DNA of 7,820 nt from an uncultured Clostridia bacterium (lineage in GTDB: Bacteria > Bacillota > Clostridia > Christensenellales > Borkfalkiaceae), in the NCBI GenBank assembly GCA_947589335.1, contig CANPZH010000071.1, forward strand, positions 1-7,820. The letters are read 5' to 3'. Made by a program: the position numbers and the translations under genes. Positions 1 to 6,129 of the stretch are shown here, piece after piece (within the stretch, counting starts at the first letter, position 1; each line of letters starts with the position of its first letter). The notes under the pieces were generated by a model, which searched no databases, was not told where the DNA came from, and worked only from the letters and a program-made list of their open reading frames with translations.

Positions 1-387
1 GTAGAGGAAGATGGTGTTGAGCACGCGGCGGTGGACGATGGAGGCGTCGAAGGGGCGCATGATGAAGTCGGTCGCGCCGAGCTCGTACGCCCGCTCGATC
101 TGCGCGGACGCCGTCTCCGCAGAGACCATGATCACGGGGAGCTCTTCGATGAGACGGGTGCGGTTCATCTCCGCAAGCACTTCGAAACCGTCTTTCTTGG
201 GCATCACGATGTCGAGAAGGACGAGGGAAAATTCGCTCCCCCGTTCCGCGAGGATCTGAAGGGCGGCCTCGCCGTCCTCCGCCTCCGTCACGCCGAACTC
301 GTCCGCCAGCATATCCGCCAGTATGGAACGGTTCATCTCGGAATCGTCTACGATCAGGATCTTTTCCTTTTTCTGCCCTTGCTCCAT
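1..387 (-). CDS. Response regulator, N-terminal receiver domain (partial, runs off the left edge)
   Basis: The 129 visible codons form one complete CheY-like receiver domain; the output part lies outside the window. The acidic pocket is D14-D15 in the stretch ILIVDDSEMNR, the phospho-acceptor is D59 in LLDIVMPKKDGFEVL, and S89 (IMVSAET) is the switch Ser/Thr. The position of the usual conserved Lys is taken by R111 (IMRPFD). The ATG at 387 is chosen because an in-frame stop lies just upstream and no other start fits. The Shine-Dalgarno signal is weak, so translation may be coupled to the Ig-repeat gene that ends 23 bases upstream. In Clostridia, receivers ending in a similar RPFD...VxRRVxN stretch are often followed by HD-type or GGDEF-type output domains; that is recollection of the family, not visible here. 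It may receive phosphate from the hybrid kinase at 3807-5981, which is inference. Confidence 0.93.
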   Translation of the reverse strand, partial: MEQGQKKEKILIVDDSEMNRSILADMLADEFGVTEAEDGEAALQILAERGSEFSLVLLDIVMPKKDGFEVLAEMNRTRLIEELPVIMVSAETASAQIERAYELGATDFIMRPFDASIVHRRVLNTIFLY

Positions 388-410
388 CTTCCCGTCATCC
401 CGTTACAGGT

Positions 411-2096
411 TTATTTTTTCGAAAAGAACGCGTCCTCTTCCGCTTTCGTCGTCAGTTTTTCGCGGATCAGTCCCTGCGCGATGAGGTCGTCCGTCCCCTG
501 GTAGGGCTCGGTGTAGTCCTCTTCGGGACGGTCGGTACGGACGATCCCGCGCTCCTCCATGACCCGTGCGATCAGCTCGATCGAGAGGCGGAGCCGCTTC
601 TCGTTCTTGATGCGGAAGAGGCAGGGCGTATCTTCGCTCGACTTGTTGGCGGAAGCGTCTTCCACCTTGTAGCGCGTTTCGGCGAACTCGGCGGGATCGA
701 GCGGGAGGAAGAGGCAGAGCGTGTTGCCGCGGAAGCCGATCTTCGCAACGCTGTCGCCCGAAGCTCTGTACGTCTCGCGCTTCCAGCTGAGACGGTCGTG
801 CACCTTCTTGTAGGAGAGAAGTTCGTTCTTGATGGCGGAATAATATTTCTTGGTGTCCTCGTCCGCCTGGATGACCTTCGCGCGGAAGCTCCTGTCGTAG
901 CGGATCACATCCTCTGCGGGCTGCGCGGAGGGACGGACAACGGAGACGGTGTAGGAAGCCGTCTTGCCGAGATAGCTCACCTTGACTTCCTTCTCGCCCT
1001 CCTCCGAAAGATCGGGCGCCTCCACCTCGTAATCGGAGAGCTCCTCGGTGTAGGGCTCTGCGTCGTAGTCCGCCGTGACGATCAGCCCCGAGCAATTGAA
1101 TTCCTCGCCCGTGACAAACTCGCGGCGGACGACGGAAGCGTCGAGGGTGATCCCGGTGAGGGCGCGCCCTTCGGCGACGAACACGGGATAGGTCTGCACA
1201 TAGTCGCCGTAATGCACGACGACGTTCGTCATGCCCTTGGCGGAGAGATCGGGAGCGTCGACGGTGAAATCCGTCACCCGTTCTTCATAGGGCTCCGCGT
1301 CGTAGTGCGCGATCACGCCGAGGCCGGCGCTGTCGAACGTCTCGCCGACGGTAAAGTCCGCGCGGACGGCGTCGAGGTCGAGGTCGATGCCGATGAGCTT
1401 GCGCTCTGCGGCGGGAAGGACCTCAACGGTGTAATATTCCGCGAAGTCTCCGCGGCGGATGATGACCTGCTTTTCGCCTGCCGTATCCATCGCGGGGGTG
1501 TCGACGGTGTAGTCGTACACTTCCTCGGAGAGGGGTTCGCGGTCAAAGAGCGCCCGCACGATAAGCCCGCTGCAGTTGAACGCCTCGCCGGCGGTGAACC
1601 GTCTCTGGACGGCGGAGACGTCGAGGGAGAGACCCACGCACGTTCTCGCCTTCTCCTTCTCGGCGACTTCGATGGTGTAGTATGTCGAATATCCGCCGTA
1701 GCGGACGGTGACGTTCGGTCTTCCCGGGCGATCCATTGCGGGCGGATCGACGGTGTAGCCCGTGACGGTCTCCGTCGAGGGTTCGCTGTTATAGCTTGCG
1801 GTGACGACGAGCCCTTCGCACTCGAATGCCTCGCCCACCGTGAATCTGCGTTTGACGACCGCGGCGTCGACCGATATACCGACGATAGAATGGTCTTTCT
1901 CGGTCTCCGCGGCGTGGGTGACGAGAATATTCTGCTTTCTCTTGGACAGGGCGTGCTTGCGCACGGTGATGAGGATGAATGCCACAAGCGCCAATGCGAC
2001 AAGTGCCATCTCCGCCAGCATCAGCACAAGAACCGTCGTAGAGACAGTCCAGTCGAGATCCACCCCGAAAATGGTGACCGCATACAAATTCGACAT
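411..2096 (-). CDS. Membrane-anchored protein with four Ig-like (Big_3-like) repeats and an unnamed C-terminal domain
   Basis: 561 residues. Residues about 17-45 form one hydrophobic helix with no basic residue before it and R46, K47, K52, R53 and K54 after it. Four repeats of about 80 residues follow (about 71-144, 153-226, 234-307, 313-386). Each has the pattern GI.LD, R..FT.GE.F, GL.V.A, a EP...E turn, DYTVD.P, and a closing YTVEV-type strand, matching bacterial Ig-like group-3-type domains. After a short linker, residues about 399-520 form a different alpha/beta-looking domain with RYDRSFRAKVIQ, NELLSYKKV, RGNTLCLFLPLDP and TPCLFRIKNEKR. It resembles a domain I recall from clostridial hypothetical proteins but cannot name. 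The tail is acidic. The ATG at 2096 has AAGGAG seven bases upstream. An in-frame ATG at 2213 is rejected because it lies within the -35 of the promoter. The function is unknown; a scaffold or signalling role beside the response regulator is inference. By the positive-inside rule the repeats would be cytoplasmic, which is odd for this fold. Confidence 0.92.
   Translation of the reverse strand: MSNLYAVTIFGVDLDWTVSTTVLVLMLAEMALVALALVAFILITVRKHALSKRKQNILVTHAAETEKDHSIVGISVDAAVVKRRFTVGEAFECEGLVVTASYNSEPSTETVTGYTVDPPAMDRPGRPNVTVRYGGYSTYYTIEVAEKEKARTCVGLSLDVSAVQRRFTAGEAFNCSGLIVRALFDREPLSEEVYDYTVDTPAMDTAGEKQVIIRRGDFAEYYTVEVLPAAERKLIGIDLDLDAVRADFTVGETFDSAGLGVIAHYDAEPYEERVTDFTVDAPDLSAKGMTNVVVHYGDYVQTYPVFVAEGRALTGITLDASVVRREFVTGEEFNCSGLIVTADYDAEPYTEELSDYEVEAPDLSEEGEKEVKVSYLGKTASYTVSVVRPSAQPAEDVIRYDRSFRAKVIQADEDTKKYYSAIKNELLSYKKVHDRLSWKRETYRASGDSVAKIGFRGNTLCLFLPLDPAEFAETRYKVEDASANKSSEDTPCLFRIKNEKRLRLSIELIARVMEERGIVRTDRPEEDYTEPYQGTDDLIAQGLIREKLTTKAEEDAFFSKK
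939..1886 (-). repeat. Four tandem Ig-like repeat units within the 411-2096 gene
   Basis: The encoded repeats start near residues 72, 154, 235 and 314 (spacing about 82, 81 and 79 residues), each opening with a G-[IL]-[ST/D]-[LV]-D motif. Repeats 1, 2 and 4 carry a cysteine in the motif F-[EN]-C-x-GL (C93, C175, C335). Repeat 3 has FDSAGL instead. Repeats 3 and 4 share DAEPY and APDLS, so they look most alike. This is protein-level repetition; I did not see long exact DNA repeats. Confidence 0.85.
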
Positions 2097-2103
2097 AGCG
2101 TAA

Positions 2104-2109
2104 CTCCTT
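2104..2109 (-). promoter_or_regulatory. Ribosome binding site deciding the start of the Ig-repeat gene
   Basis: AAGGAG on the minus strand, followed by seven bases and then ATG at 2096. It settles the start against the longer in-frame option at 2213. Confidence 0.85.
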
Positions 2110-2124
2110 TTTTCCCGAACCGTC

Positions 2125-2174
2125 GCGGGAATGGCTTTTCCGTATTTTTGCAGGGTCAATTTGCAAATTCCCGC
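2125..2174 (-). promoter_or_regulatory. Inverted repeat and palindrome in the 5' leader of the Ig-repeat gene
   Basis: A perfect 8-bp inverted repeat (GCGGGAAT / ATTCCCGC at 2167-2174 and 2125-2132, 34 bases apart) begins within a few bases of the expected transcription start. Overlapping its 5' arm is a perfect 12-bp palindrome, AATTTGCAAATT, at 2158-2169, about +10 to +21. This could be a repressor operator or an RNA hairpin in the leader; the sequence does not say which. Confidence 0.4.
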
Positions 2175-2184
2175 ATACACCTGT

Positions 2185-2213
2185 ATTATAATCCTATTTC
2201 GGACAAAATGCAA
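2185..2213 (-). promoter_or_regulatory. Sigma-A-type promoter for the Ig-repeat / response-regulator operon
   Basis: On the minus strand, -35 TTGCAT (2208-2213), a 17-base spacer, and -10 TATAAT (2185-2190). Transcription would start near 2178, giving a leader of about 80 bases before the ATG at 2096. The -10 is a perfect consensus and the -35 has four of six matches. The MATE promoter has the same two hexamers and the same spacing. Confidence 0.75.
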
Positions 2214-2234
2214 TTATTTCATACACTTTTGGAT

Positions 2235-2258
2235 AAAAAAATTTGCCCGCGGGGCAAA
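2235..2258 (-). terminator. Terminator-like hairpin with T7 tract upstream of the Ig-repeat promoter
   Basis: On the minus strand, TTTGCCC-CGC-GGGCAAA forms a 7-bp stem with a 3-base loop and is followed directly by seven T residues (2235-2241). It would stop transcripts coming from the solute-binding-protein side just before the next promoter. The stem is short, so it may only back up the stronger hairpin at 2478-2512. Confidence 0.55.
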
Positions 2259-2477
2259 AATTTTTGGAAAAATGCCCGTTTTCGACCCCGTTTTTCCAAT
2301 CCGTCCCCTCCCGCGGGCATTCGCGCGTGAATCAATCGTTCAGCCGGGTGAACAAAAGCGGCCCCGTCCCGCCGCCGCGGAGCGCAAAAATTGACATGGA
2401 GCGGAAAACCGCAGACCGACAGGTGATAAAAATGTAACATGGGGGCGGCAGACGGAATGGGGCGAAAGAGAGAAAAT
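2259..2477. other. Gene-free spacer between the two transcription units
   Basis: I see no convincing coding frame here: no start with a good ribosome binding site leads into a frame of protein-like composition. It holds one further inverted repeat, TTGGAAAAA / TTTTTCCAA (2264-2272 and 2291-2299, 18-base loop), next to the 2235-2258 hairpin, and a small GCGG-AAAA-CCGC hairpin at about 2400-2412. No -35/-10 pair with acceptable spacing was found in it. Confidence 0.5.
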
Positions 2478-2512
2478 GCCGCGCCGCACCGAATTCTTCG
2501 GTGCGGCGCGGC
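2464..2512 (-). terminator. Strong hairpin terminator after the solute-binding-protein gene
   Basis: A perfect 16-bp GC-rich inverted repeat (2478-2493 with 2497-2512) with a 3-base loop lies 20 bases beyond the TAA of the solute-binding-protein gene. On the minus strand the stem is followed by ATTTTCTCTCTTTC, a T-rich but interrupted tract. This placement fits the end of the kinase / solute-binding-protein operon. Confidence 0.75.
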
Positions 2513-2532
2513 AACGGAATGTTCCCGTGTAC

Positions 2533-3810
2533 TTATTCCTTTATATTGGGAAAGCCCGCGATCGCCTCTGCGACGTCCGCACCCGCCCCGACCGCCTGCA
2601 GCAGCTTCCACCAGGCGGCGCGCGCCTCCGTCCAATGCGGAGTGATCTGATAATAGTCACCGAGATAGCGGCTGAATATGTCGTATTCCGTCATCAGGGC
2701 GTCGCTTTCATACGGGTCGCGCTCGAGCTTGCGCACGGGGAGATAGGACGACGTCGTGACCGCGCGCGTATAGTCTTCCTCGCCGATGAAGCGGATGAAT
2801 TCCTTCGCCGCGGCGGCGCGCGCTTCGTCATGGTTATCGAAGACGCCGAATCCCCAGATGCCGCCCTGCAGAGAGGGCTCCTTTCCCTCCTCGGCGGGGA
2901 ATGCCATCGGGAAGATGGAGGCGGCGAAGTCGGGATGGGAGATTGCCTGGTTCAGCTCCGCAACGACGTTCCAGCAGAAGGACATGGCAAGCTCTCCCTC
3001 GCAGAACGCCGCCTGCTCCTCTCCCCCGTTCATATCGGGGGCGAAGCGGATCCCCTCCGTCCGCGCAAGGCGTTCAAGCGCCTTGATGTTCTCTGCGCTG
3101 TCGACCGTGTAGACCTTCCCGTCCGCGAACGTTCCGCCGTACAGGTTGTTGACGAGCGCGCGCGTGCCCTGGTCGCCGCCCTGCCCGTTGCAGTAGATCG
3201 CGGCGACGTCACGGTCGAACCCCTGTTCTTTGTTATAGGCGTCGATGGCGGCGACGGCGTTCCAGAAGTCCTCCGTCGTCCAGGTGTGGCTCTCTTCGTC
3301 GATATACTGCCATGCGCCCGCTTCCCGGAAGAGATCGCTGTTGATCGCCATGCAGTGCGTCGTCATGCAGAGCGGATAGATGTAGTACGTTCCGTCCTTG
3401 CGGCATGCCCTTTCGACGCTTTCATAGATGTCCTCCGTCTCCTCCCCTTCCCACAGATCGTTGAGCGGGAGCATATAGCCGCCGGCGCCCCAGTTCGCCA
3501 CGAGGCGCTCGGGGCCCTCGAGAATGAGATCGGGCGCGCGGTCTTCGGCGATCGCCTGCGCCACTTCCGCGTCCCCCGTGGTGTAGTCGACGGTCTTGAT
3601 GACGATCGAGACTTCGGGATGCACGCGGCGGAACGCGTTGATGAGCGGGGCGAGCGAGTTGGCGTTCCCCCATTCGCCGATGGGATAGGTCCACAGCGAG
3701 ATCTCCGTCTCTGCCTTTCCGCCGTTTTCCGTGCCGGAAGAGGCAGGCGCGCACGCCGCCGCGGAGAGCAGAAGAAGGGAAGAGATCAAAACGGGCGCGA
3801 TCTTTTTCAT
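2533..3810 (-). CDS. ABC-type extracellular solute-binding lipoprotein (family-1 type)
   Basis: 425 residues, a usual length for sugar-type solute-binding proteins. The start has the basic pair K2-K3, a hydrophobic core (about 5-16) and a lipobox LSAAAC, so C20 should be lipidated and the protein tethered outside the membrane. Family-1-like landmarks are the first strand ISLWTYP, the stretch APDLILEGPERLVANWGAGG (about 92-111), YPLCMTTHCMAINSDLFREAG (about 145-165), and WTTEDFWNAVAAID. The ATG at 3810 is chosen over an in-frame upstream option at 3903 because it begins the signal peptide and has AGGAGG just upstream. It overlaps the kinase stop as ATGA, so the two are probably translationally coupled. 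No permease or ATPase gene is visible nearby, so a sensing role with the kinase is as likely as transport; the ligand is unknown. The mature part has six cysteines (136, 148, 153, 207, 270, 279), many for an exported protein. Confidence 0.92.
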   Translation of the reverse strand: MKKIAPVLISSLLLLSAAACAPASSGTENGGKAETEISLWTYPIGEWGNANSLAPLINAFRRVHPEVSIVIKTVDYTTGDAEVAQAIAEDRAPDLILEGPERLVANWGAGGYMLPLNDLWEGEETEDIYESVERACRKDGTYYIYPLCMTTHCMAINSDLFREAGAWQYIDEESHTWTTEDFWNAVAAIDAYNKEQGFDRDVAAIYCNGQGGDQGTRALVNNLYGGTFADGKVYTVDSAENIKALERLARTEGIRFAPDMNGGEEQAAFCEGELAMSFCWNVVAELNQAISHPDFAASIFPMAFPAEEGKEPSLQGGIWGFGVFDNHDEARAAAAKEFIRFIGEEDYTRAVTTSSYLPVRKLERDPYESDALMTEYDIFSRYLGDYYQITPHWTEARAAWWKLLQAVGAGADVAEAIAGFPNIKE

Positions 3811-5981
3811 GATTCCTCCTGGTCCTTGCCGAAATATTTTGCAAGGATCTTGCAGACGAGAGACATGTCGATGGGTTTTGCCGTGTGGGCGTTCATGCCG
3901 CACGCAAGGCAGCGCGAAACGTCGTCCGAGAAGGCGTCTGCGCTCATCGCGATGATGGGGACCGTCGCCGCGTCGGGACGGTCCATTGAGCGGATCGCCA
4001 CAGTCGCCTCATATCCGTTCATCACGGGCATGCGGAGATCCATGAAGATCGCCTCGTAATAGCCCGGCTCGGAGGCGGCAAACAGGTCTGCGCACAGCTT
4101 GCCGTTCTCCGCCGATTCGACGACGAGCCCCACTTCGGAGAGCAACTCCGTCGCGATCTCGCGGTTGAGGTCGTTGTCCTCGGCGAGGAGCACCCGCCTC
4201 CCGCCGAAATCGTAGACGGCAGGCTCCTCAACGGGCTTGCGCTCGCCCTCCGAGCGCTCGAAATCGAAGACGAGGTAGAACTCCGTCCCCTCGCCGGGGC
4301 GGCTGTTCAGCCCGATCGACCCGTGCATGGCGTCCACGAGGTGCTTGGTGATCGCCATTCCGAGCCCCGAACCCTCGATCTGCCGCACTCTGCCGTCATC
4401 TTCGCGGGCGAACGCCTCGAAGACCTTCGCCTGGAATTCCTCGCTCATGCCGATCCCGGTGTCCCGTACGGAGAAGCGCACACGTACATAGTTTTCGCCC
4501 TCGGGGGAATCTTCCTCGCGGCAGGAGAGCGAGATCTTGCCCCCCTCCGGCGTGAATTTCACGGCGTTGCCGAGGAGGTTGAGCAGGATCTGGTTGAGCC
4601 GCACGCTGTCGCAGCGGACGAATTCGCAGGGCAGCTCGGTATGATCGGTCTCGAAGATCTGCTTCTTCGTCTGGATCTGCGGCTGGACGATGGTGACGAC
4701 GCCCTCGAGCGTTTCGCTGAGGGAGATCGTCTCGGGATGAAGATCGAGTTTCCCGCTCTCGATGCGGGACATGTCGAGGATATCGTTGATGAGCCCGAGC
4801 AGATGACGGCCGGAGGCAGAGATCTTTTCGAGGCAGTGTTTGACCTGTTCCTTGTCGTCGAGATTGGCGTTCGCGATCGCCGTCATGCCGACGATCCCGT
4901 TCATGGGCGTGCGGATGTCGTGGCTCATGTTGGAGAGGAAATCGCTCTTGGCGCGGCTTGCCTGTTCCGCGGTGCGGCGCATCTCCTCCAATTCGCGCAT
5001 GTGCCGCCTGAGGAAGCGGAGATAGAACGCGAACACGGCGGCAAGGGTCGCAAGAAGGAGGGTACAGCTCAACGCCGCCGCGATGATCCACGTCCTGCCG
5101 AGGGCGTTCACCGTCGTATCGATGGGGCCGTACGGCAGGAAGAGCAGCAGATACCAGGGAGAGCCGGGCAAGGAGGTCTCATACACGAACCGCCGCTGAC
5201 CGTCGAGGGTGAACTCCGCCGAGAAGACCCCGTCCTCCGCCATCGAAGTTTTCAATGCCTCGATGTATTCCTCTTTCGGGACCTTCTCGCCGTTCATGCG
5301 CGTCTCGCCGTAGCGATCCGTGACCCGTTGGAAGTAATTGACGTCGTCGCTCTCCGTTCCGTCATAGATGAGGATCCGCCCCGAAGCGTCGATGATGAAA
5401 TAGTAGGTGGGCATGCTGTCTGCGTCCGCGGCGAGCGTGTCGCGGATATACGAGATGGGCAACGCGGCAACGAGCGCGATGCTCTTCCGCCCGTCCGCCA
5501 TGTCGTAGGCGGCGGGAACGCCCATGATGACGAAACTGTCTCCGTAGCGGTCCGTCCCGCTCGTGATCGACTCCGCTCCGCCGCGGAGCGCGCCGAGGAA
5601 ACCGGCCTCATCGTCCATCGTGAGGAGACTGCCGTAGAGCATCTCCAGCGTGCCGTCGTCCGCGCACAGGGCGAGATGATCGAACCCGCGCAGCCGCGCC
5701 TGATGGTTGAGCAGGACCCTGCGCGTCTCCCCGTCCATCTCGCGCTCGGGAGGGACGGCGTCGGCAAGGGTGCTCACCTGCGTCAGACGGAATTCAAAGG
5801 CGGTCCCGAAATGGGCGGAGGTCTGCTCGCTCGTCTCCGCCATATAGAGAGAGCCCAGTTCGCCCACGGCGTCTGCGCCCATTTTGTTCATGAAATATGT
5901 CATGAGCGACACGACCGCGACAAACAAAAGCGCGACGCTTGCAATGCCGGCGATCAGAAAACGGATCGCATTGTTTTTCAC
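3807..5981 (-). CDS. Hybrid sensor histidine kinase with C-terminal receiver domain
   Basis: 724 residues. TM1 is about 6-30. An extracytoplasmic sensor follows (about 32-296), with a dCache-like look in segments such as YYFIIDASGRILIYD and PWYLLLFLP. TM2 is about 297-321. The HisKA H-box is FLSNMSHDIRTPMNG with phospho-histidine H354. The ATPase has its N-box NLLGNAVKF (N468, N472), G1 DTGIGM (507-512) and G2 GSGLGM (537-542). The receiver (about 595-718) has acidic E601-D602, phospho-acceptor D648 (FMDLRMP), S680 and K702. The start is GTG at 5981, with GGAGG about ten bases upstream; the next in-frame Met lies at the end of TM1. All catalytic residues are present. Autophosphorylation at H354 and transfer to D648 are expected from the family. 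No Hpt domain is visible, so the next acceptor is unknown. The stop overlaps the start of the solute-binding lipoprotein, which may deliver ligand to the sensor domain (inference). Confidence 0.95.
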   Translation of the reverse strand: MKNNAIRFLIAGIASVALLFVAVVSLMTYFMNKMGADAVGELGSLYMAETSEQTSAHFGTAFEFRLTQVSTLADAVPPEREMDGETRRVLLNHQARLRGFDHLALCADDGTLEMLYGSLLTMDDEAGFLGALRGGAESITSGTDRYGDSFVIMGVPAAYDMADGRKSIALVAALPISYIRDTLAADADSMPTYYFIIDASGRILIYDGTESDDVNYFQRVTDRYGETRMNGEKVPKEEYIEALKTSMAEDGVFSAEFTLDGQRRFVYETSLPGSPWYLLLFLPYGPIDTTVNALGRTWIIAAALSCTLLLATLAAVFAFYLRFLRRHMRELEEMRRTAEQASRAKSDFLSNMSHDIRTPMNGIVGMTAIANANLDDKEQVKHCLEKISASGRHLLGLINDILDMSRIESGKLDLHPETISLSETLEGVVTIVQPQIQTKKQIFETDHTELPCEFVRCDSVRLNQILLNLLGNAVKFTPEGGKISLSCREEDSPEGENYVRVRFSVRDTGIGMSEEFQAKVFEAFAREDDGRVRQIEGSGLGMAITKHLVDAMHGSIGLNSRPGEGTEFYLVFDFERSEGERKPVEEPAVYDFGGRRVLLAEDNDLNREIATELLSEVGLVVESAENGKLCADLFAASEPGYYEAIFMDLRMPVMNGYEATVAIRSMDRPDAATVPIIAMSADAFSDDVSRCLACGMNAHTAKPIDMSLVCKILAKYFGKDQEES
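3815..3820 (-). promoter_or_regulatory. Ribosome binding site of the solute-binding-protein gene, inside the kinase 3' end
   Basis: AGGAGG on the minus strand lies four bases before the ATG at 3810 and within the last codons of the kinase. Together with the ATGA overlap it supports coupled translation and fixes the start of the lipoprotein at its signal peptide. Confidence 0.8.
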
Positions 5982-6019
5982 GGTTGTTGCCCTCCCCGAT
6001 TTTTTGTATTGTACTTTGC

Positions 6020-6048
6020 ATTATATCACGAAATTTTCGCGATGTAAA
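6020..6048 (-). promoter_or_regulatory. Promoter of the kinase / solute-binding-protein operon
   Basis: On the minus strand, -35 TTTACA (6043-6048), a 17-base spacer, and extended -10 TGATATAAT with core TATAAT at 6020-6025. Transcription would start near 6013, leaving about 31 bases before the GTG at 5981. The spacer holds an imperfect palindrome, CGCGAAAATTTCGTG (6028-6042), which could be an operator. No clear terminator separates this from the MATE gene, so some read-through is possible. Confidence 0.75.
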
Positions 6049-6129
6049 GCATTCTCAGGCCCTCCTCCGCCCGCCTGACGCGATTTTTTCTGCCTCTCTT
6101 TCGTAGAAATCCGCCCGCTTGGAGGAGAT

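Noticed and set aside
31..504. 157-codon plus-strand frame opposite the response regulator
   Set aside because: The minus strand encodes an intact receiver domain here, and the plus frame runs through the stop of one gene and the start of another.
2097..2213. N-terminal extension of the Ig-repeat protein from the ATG at 2213
   Set aside because: It would begin within the -35 element and translate the promoter and leader; the ATG at 2096 has a good ribosome binding site and starts directly before the membrane helix.
798..2330. 510-codon plus-strand open frame opposite the Ig-repeat gene
   Set aside because: It is antisense to a gene with clear domains, promoter and ribosome binding site. Its translation is rich in Asp, Arg, Gly and Val with no domain pattern, as expected from reading GC-rich codons backwards.
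2219..2635. 138-codon minus-strand frame across the intergenic spacer
   Set aside because: It begins inside the solute-binding-protein gene in another frame and runs through both terminator-like hairpins, with no ribosome binding site and no protein-like pattern.
3811..3903. N-terminal extension of the solute-binding protein from 3903
   Set aside because: It would put 31 charged residues before the signal peptide and lies within the kinase receiver codons; the ATG at 3810 gives a proper lipoprotein signal.
2476..4059. 527-codon plus-strand open frame opposite the solute-binding-protein gene
   Set aside because: It starts inside the terminator hairpin, lacks a ribosome binding site, and mirrors a well-supported lipoprotein gene.
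4323..6047. 574-codon plus-strand open frame opposite the kinase
   Set aside because: It covers all kinase catalytic motifs on the other strand and extends over the kinase promoter; its translation is charged and low in pattern, with no family resemblance.
6049..6129. Terminator after the MATE gene
   Set aside because: Only a loose CTCCTCC / GGAGGAG pairing with a loop of about 50 bases is seen, without a proper T-tract after it.
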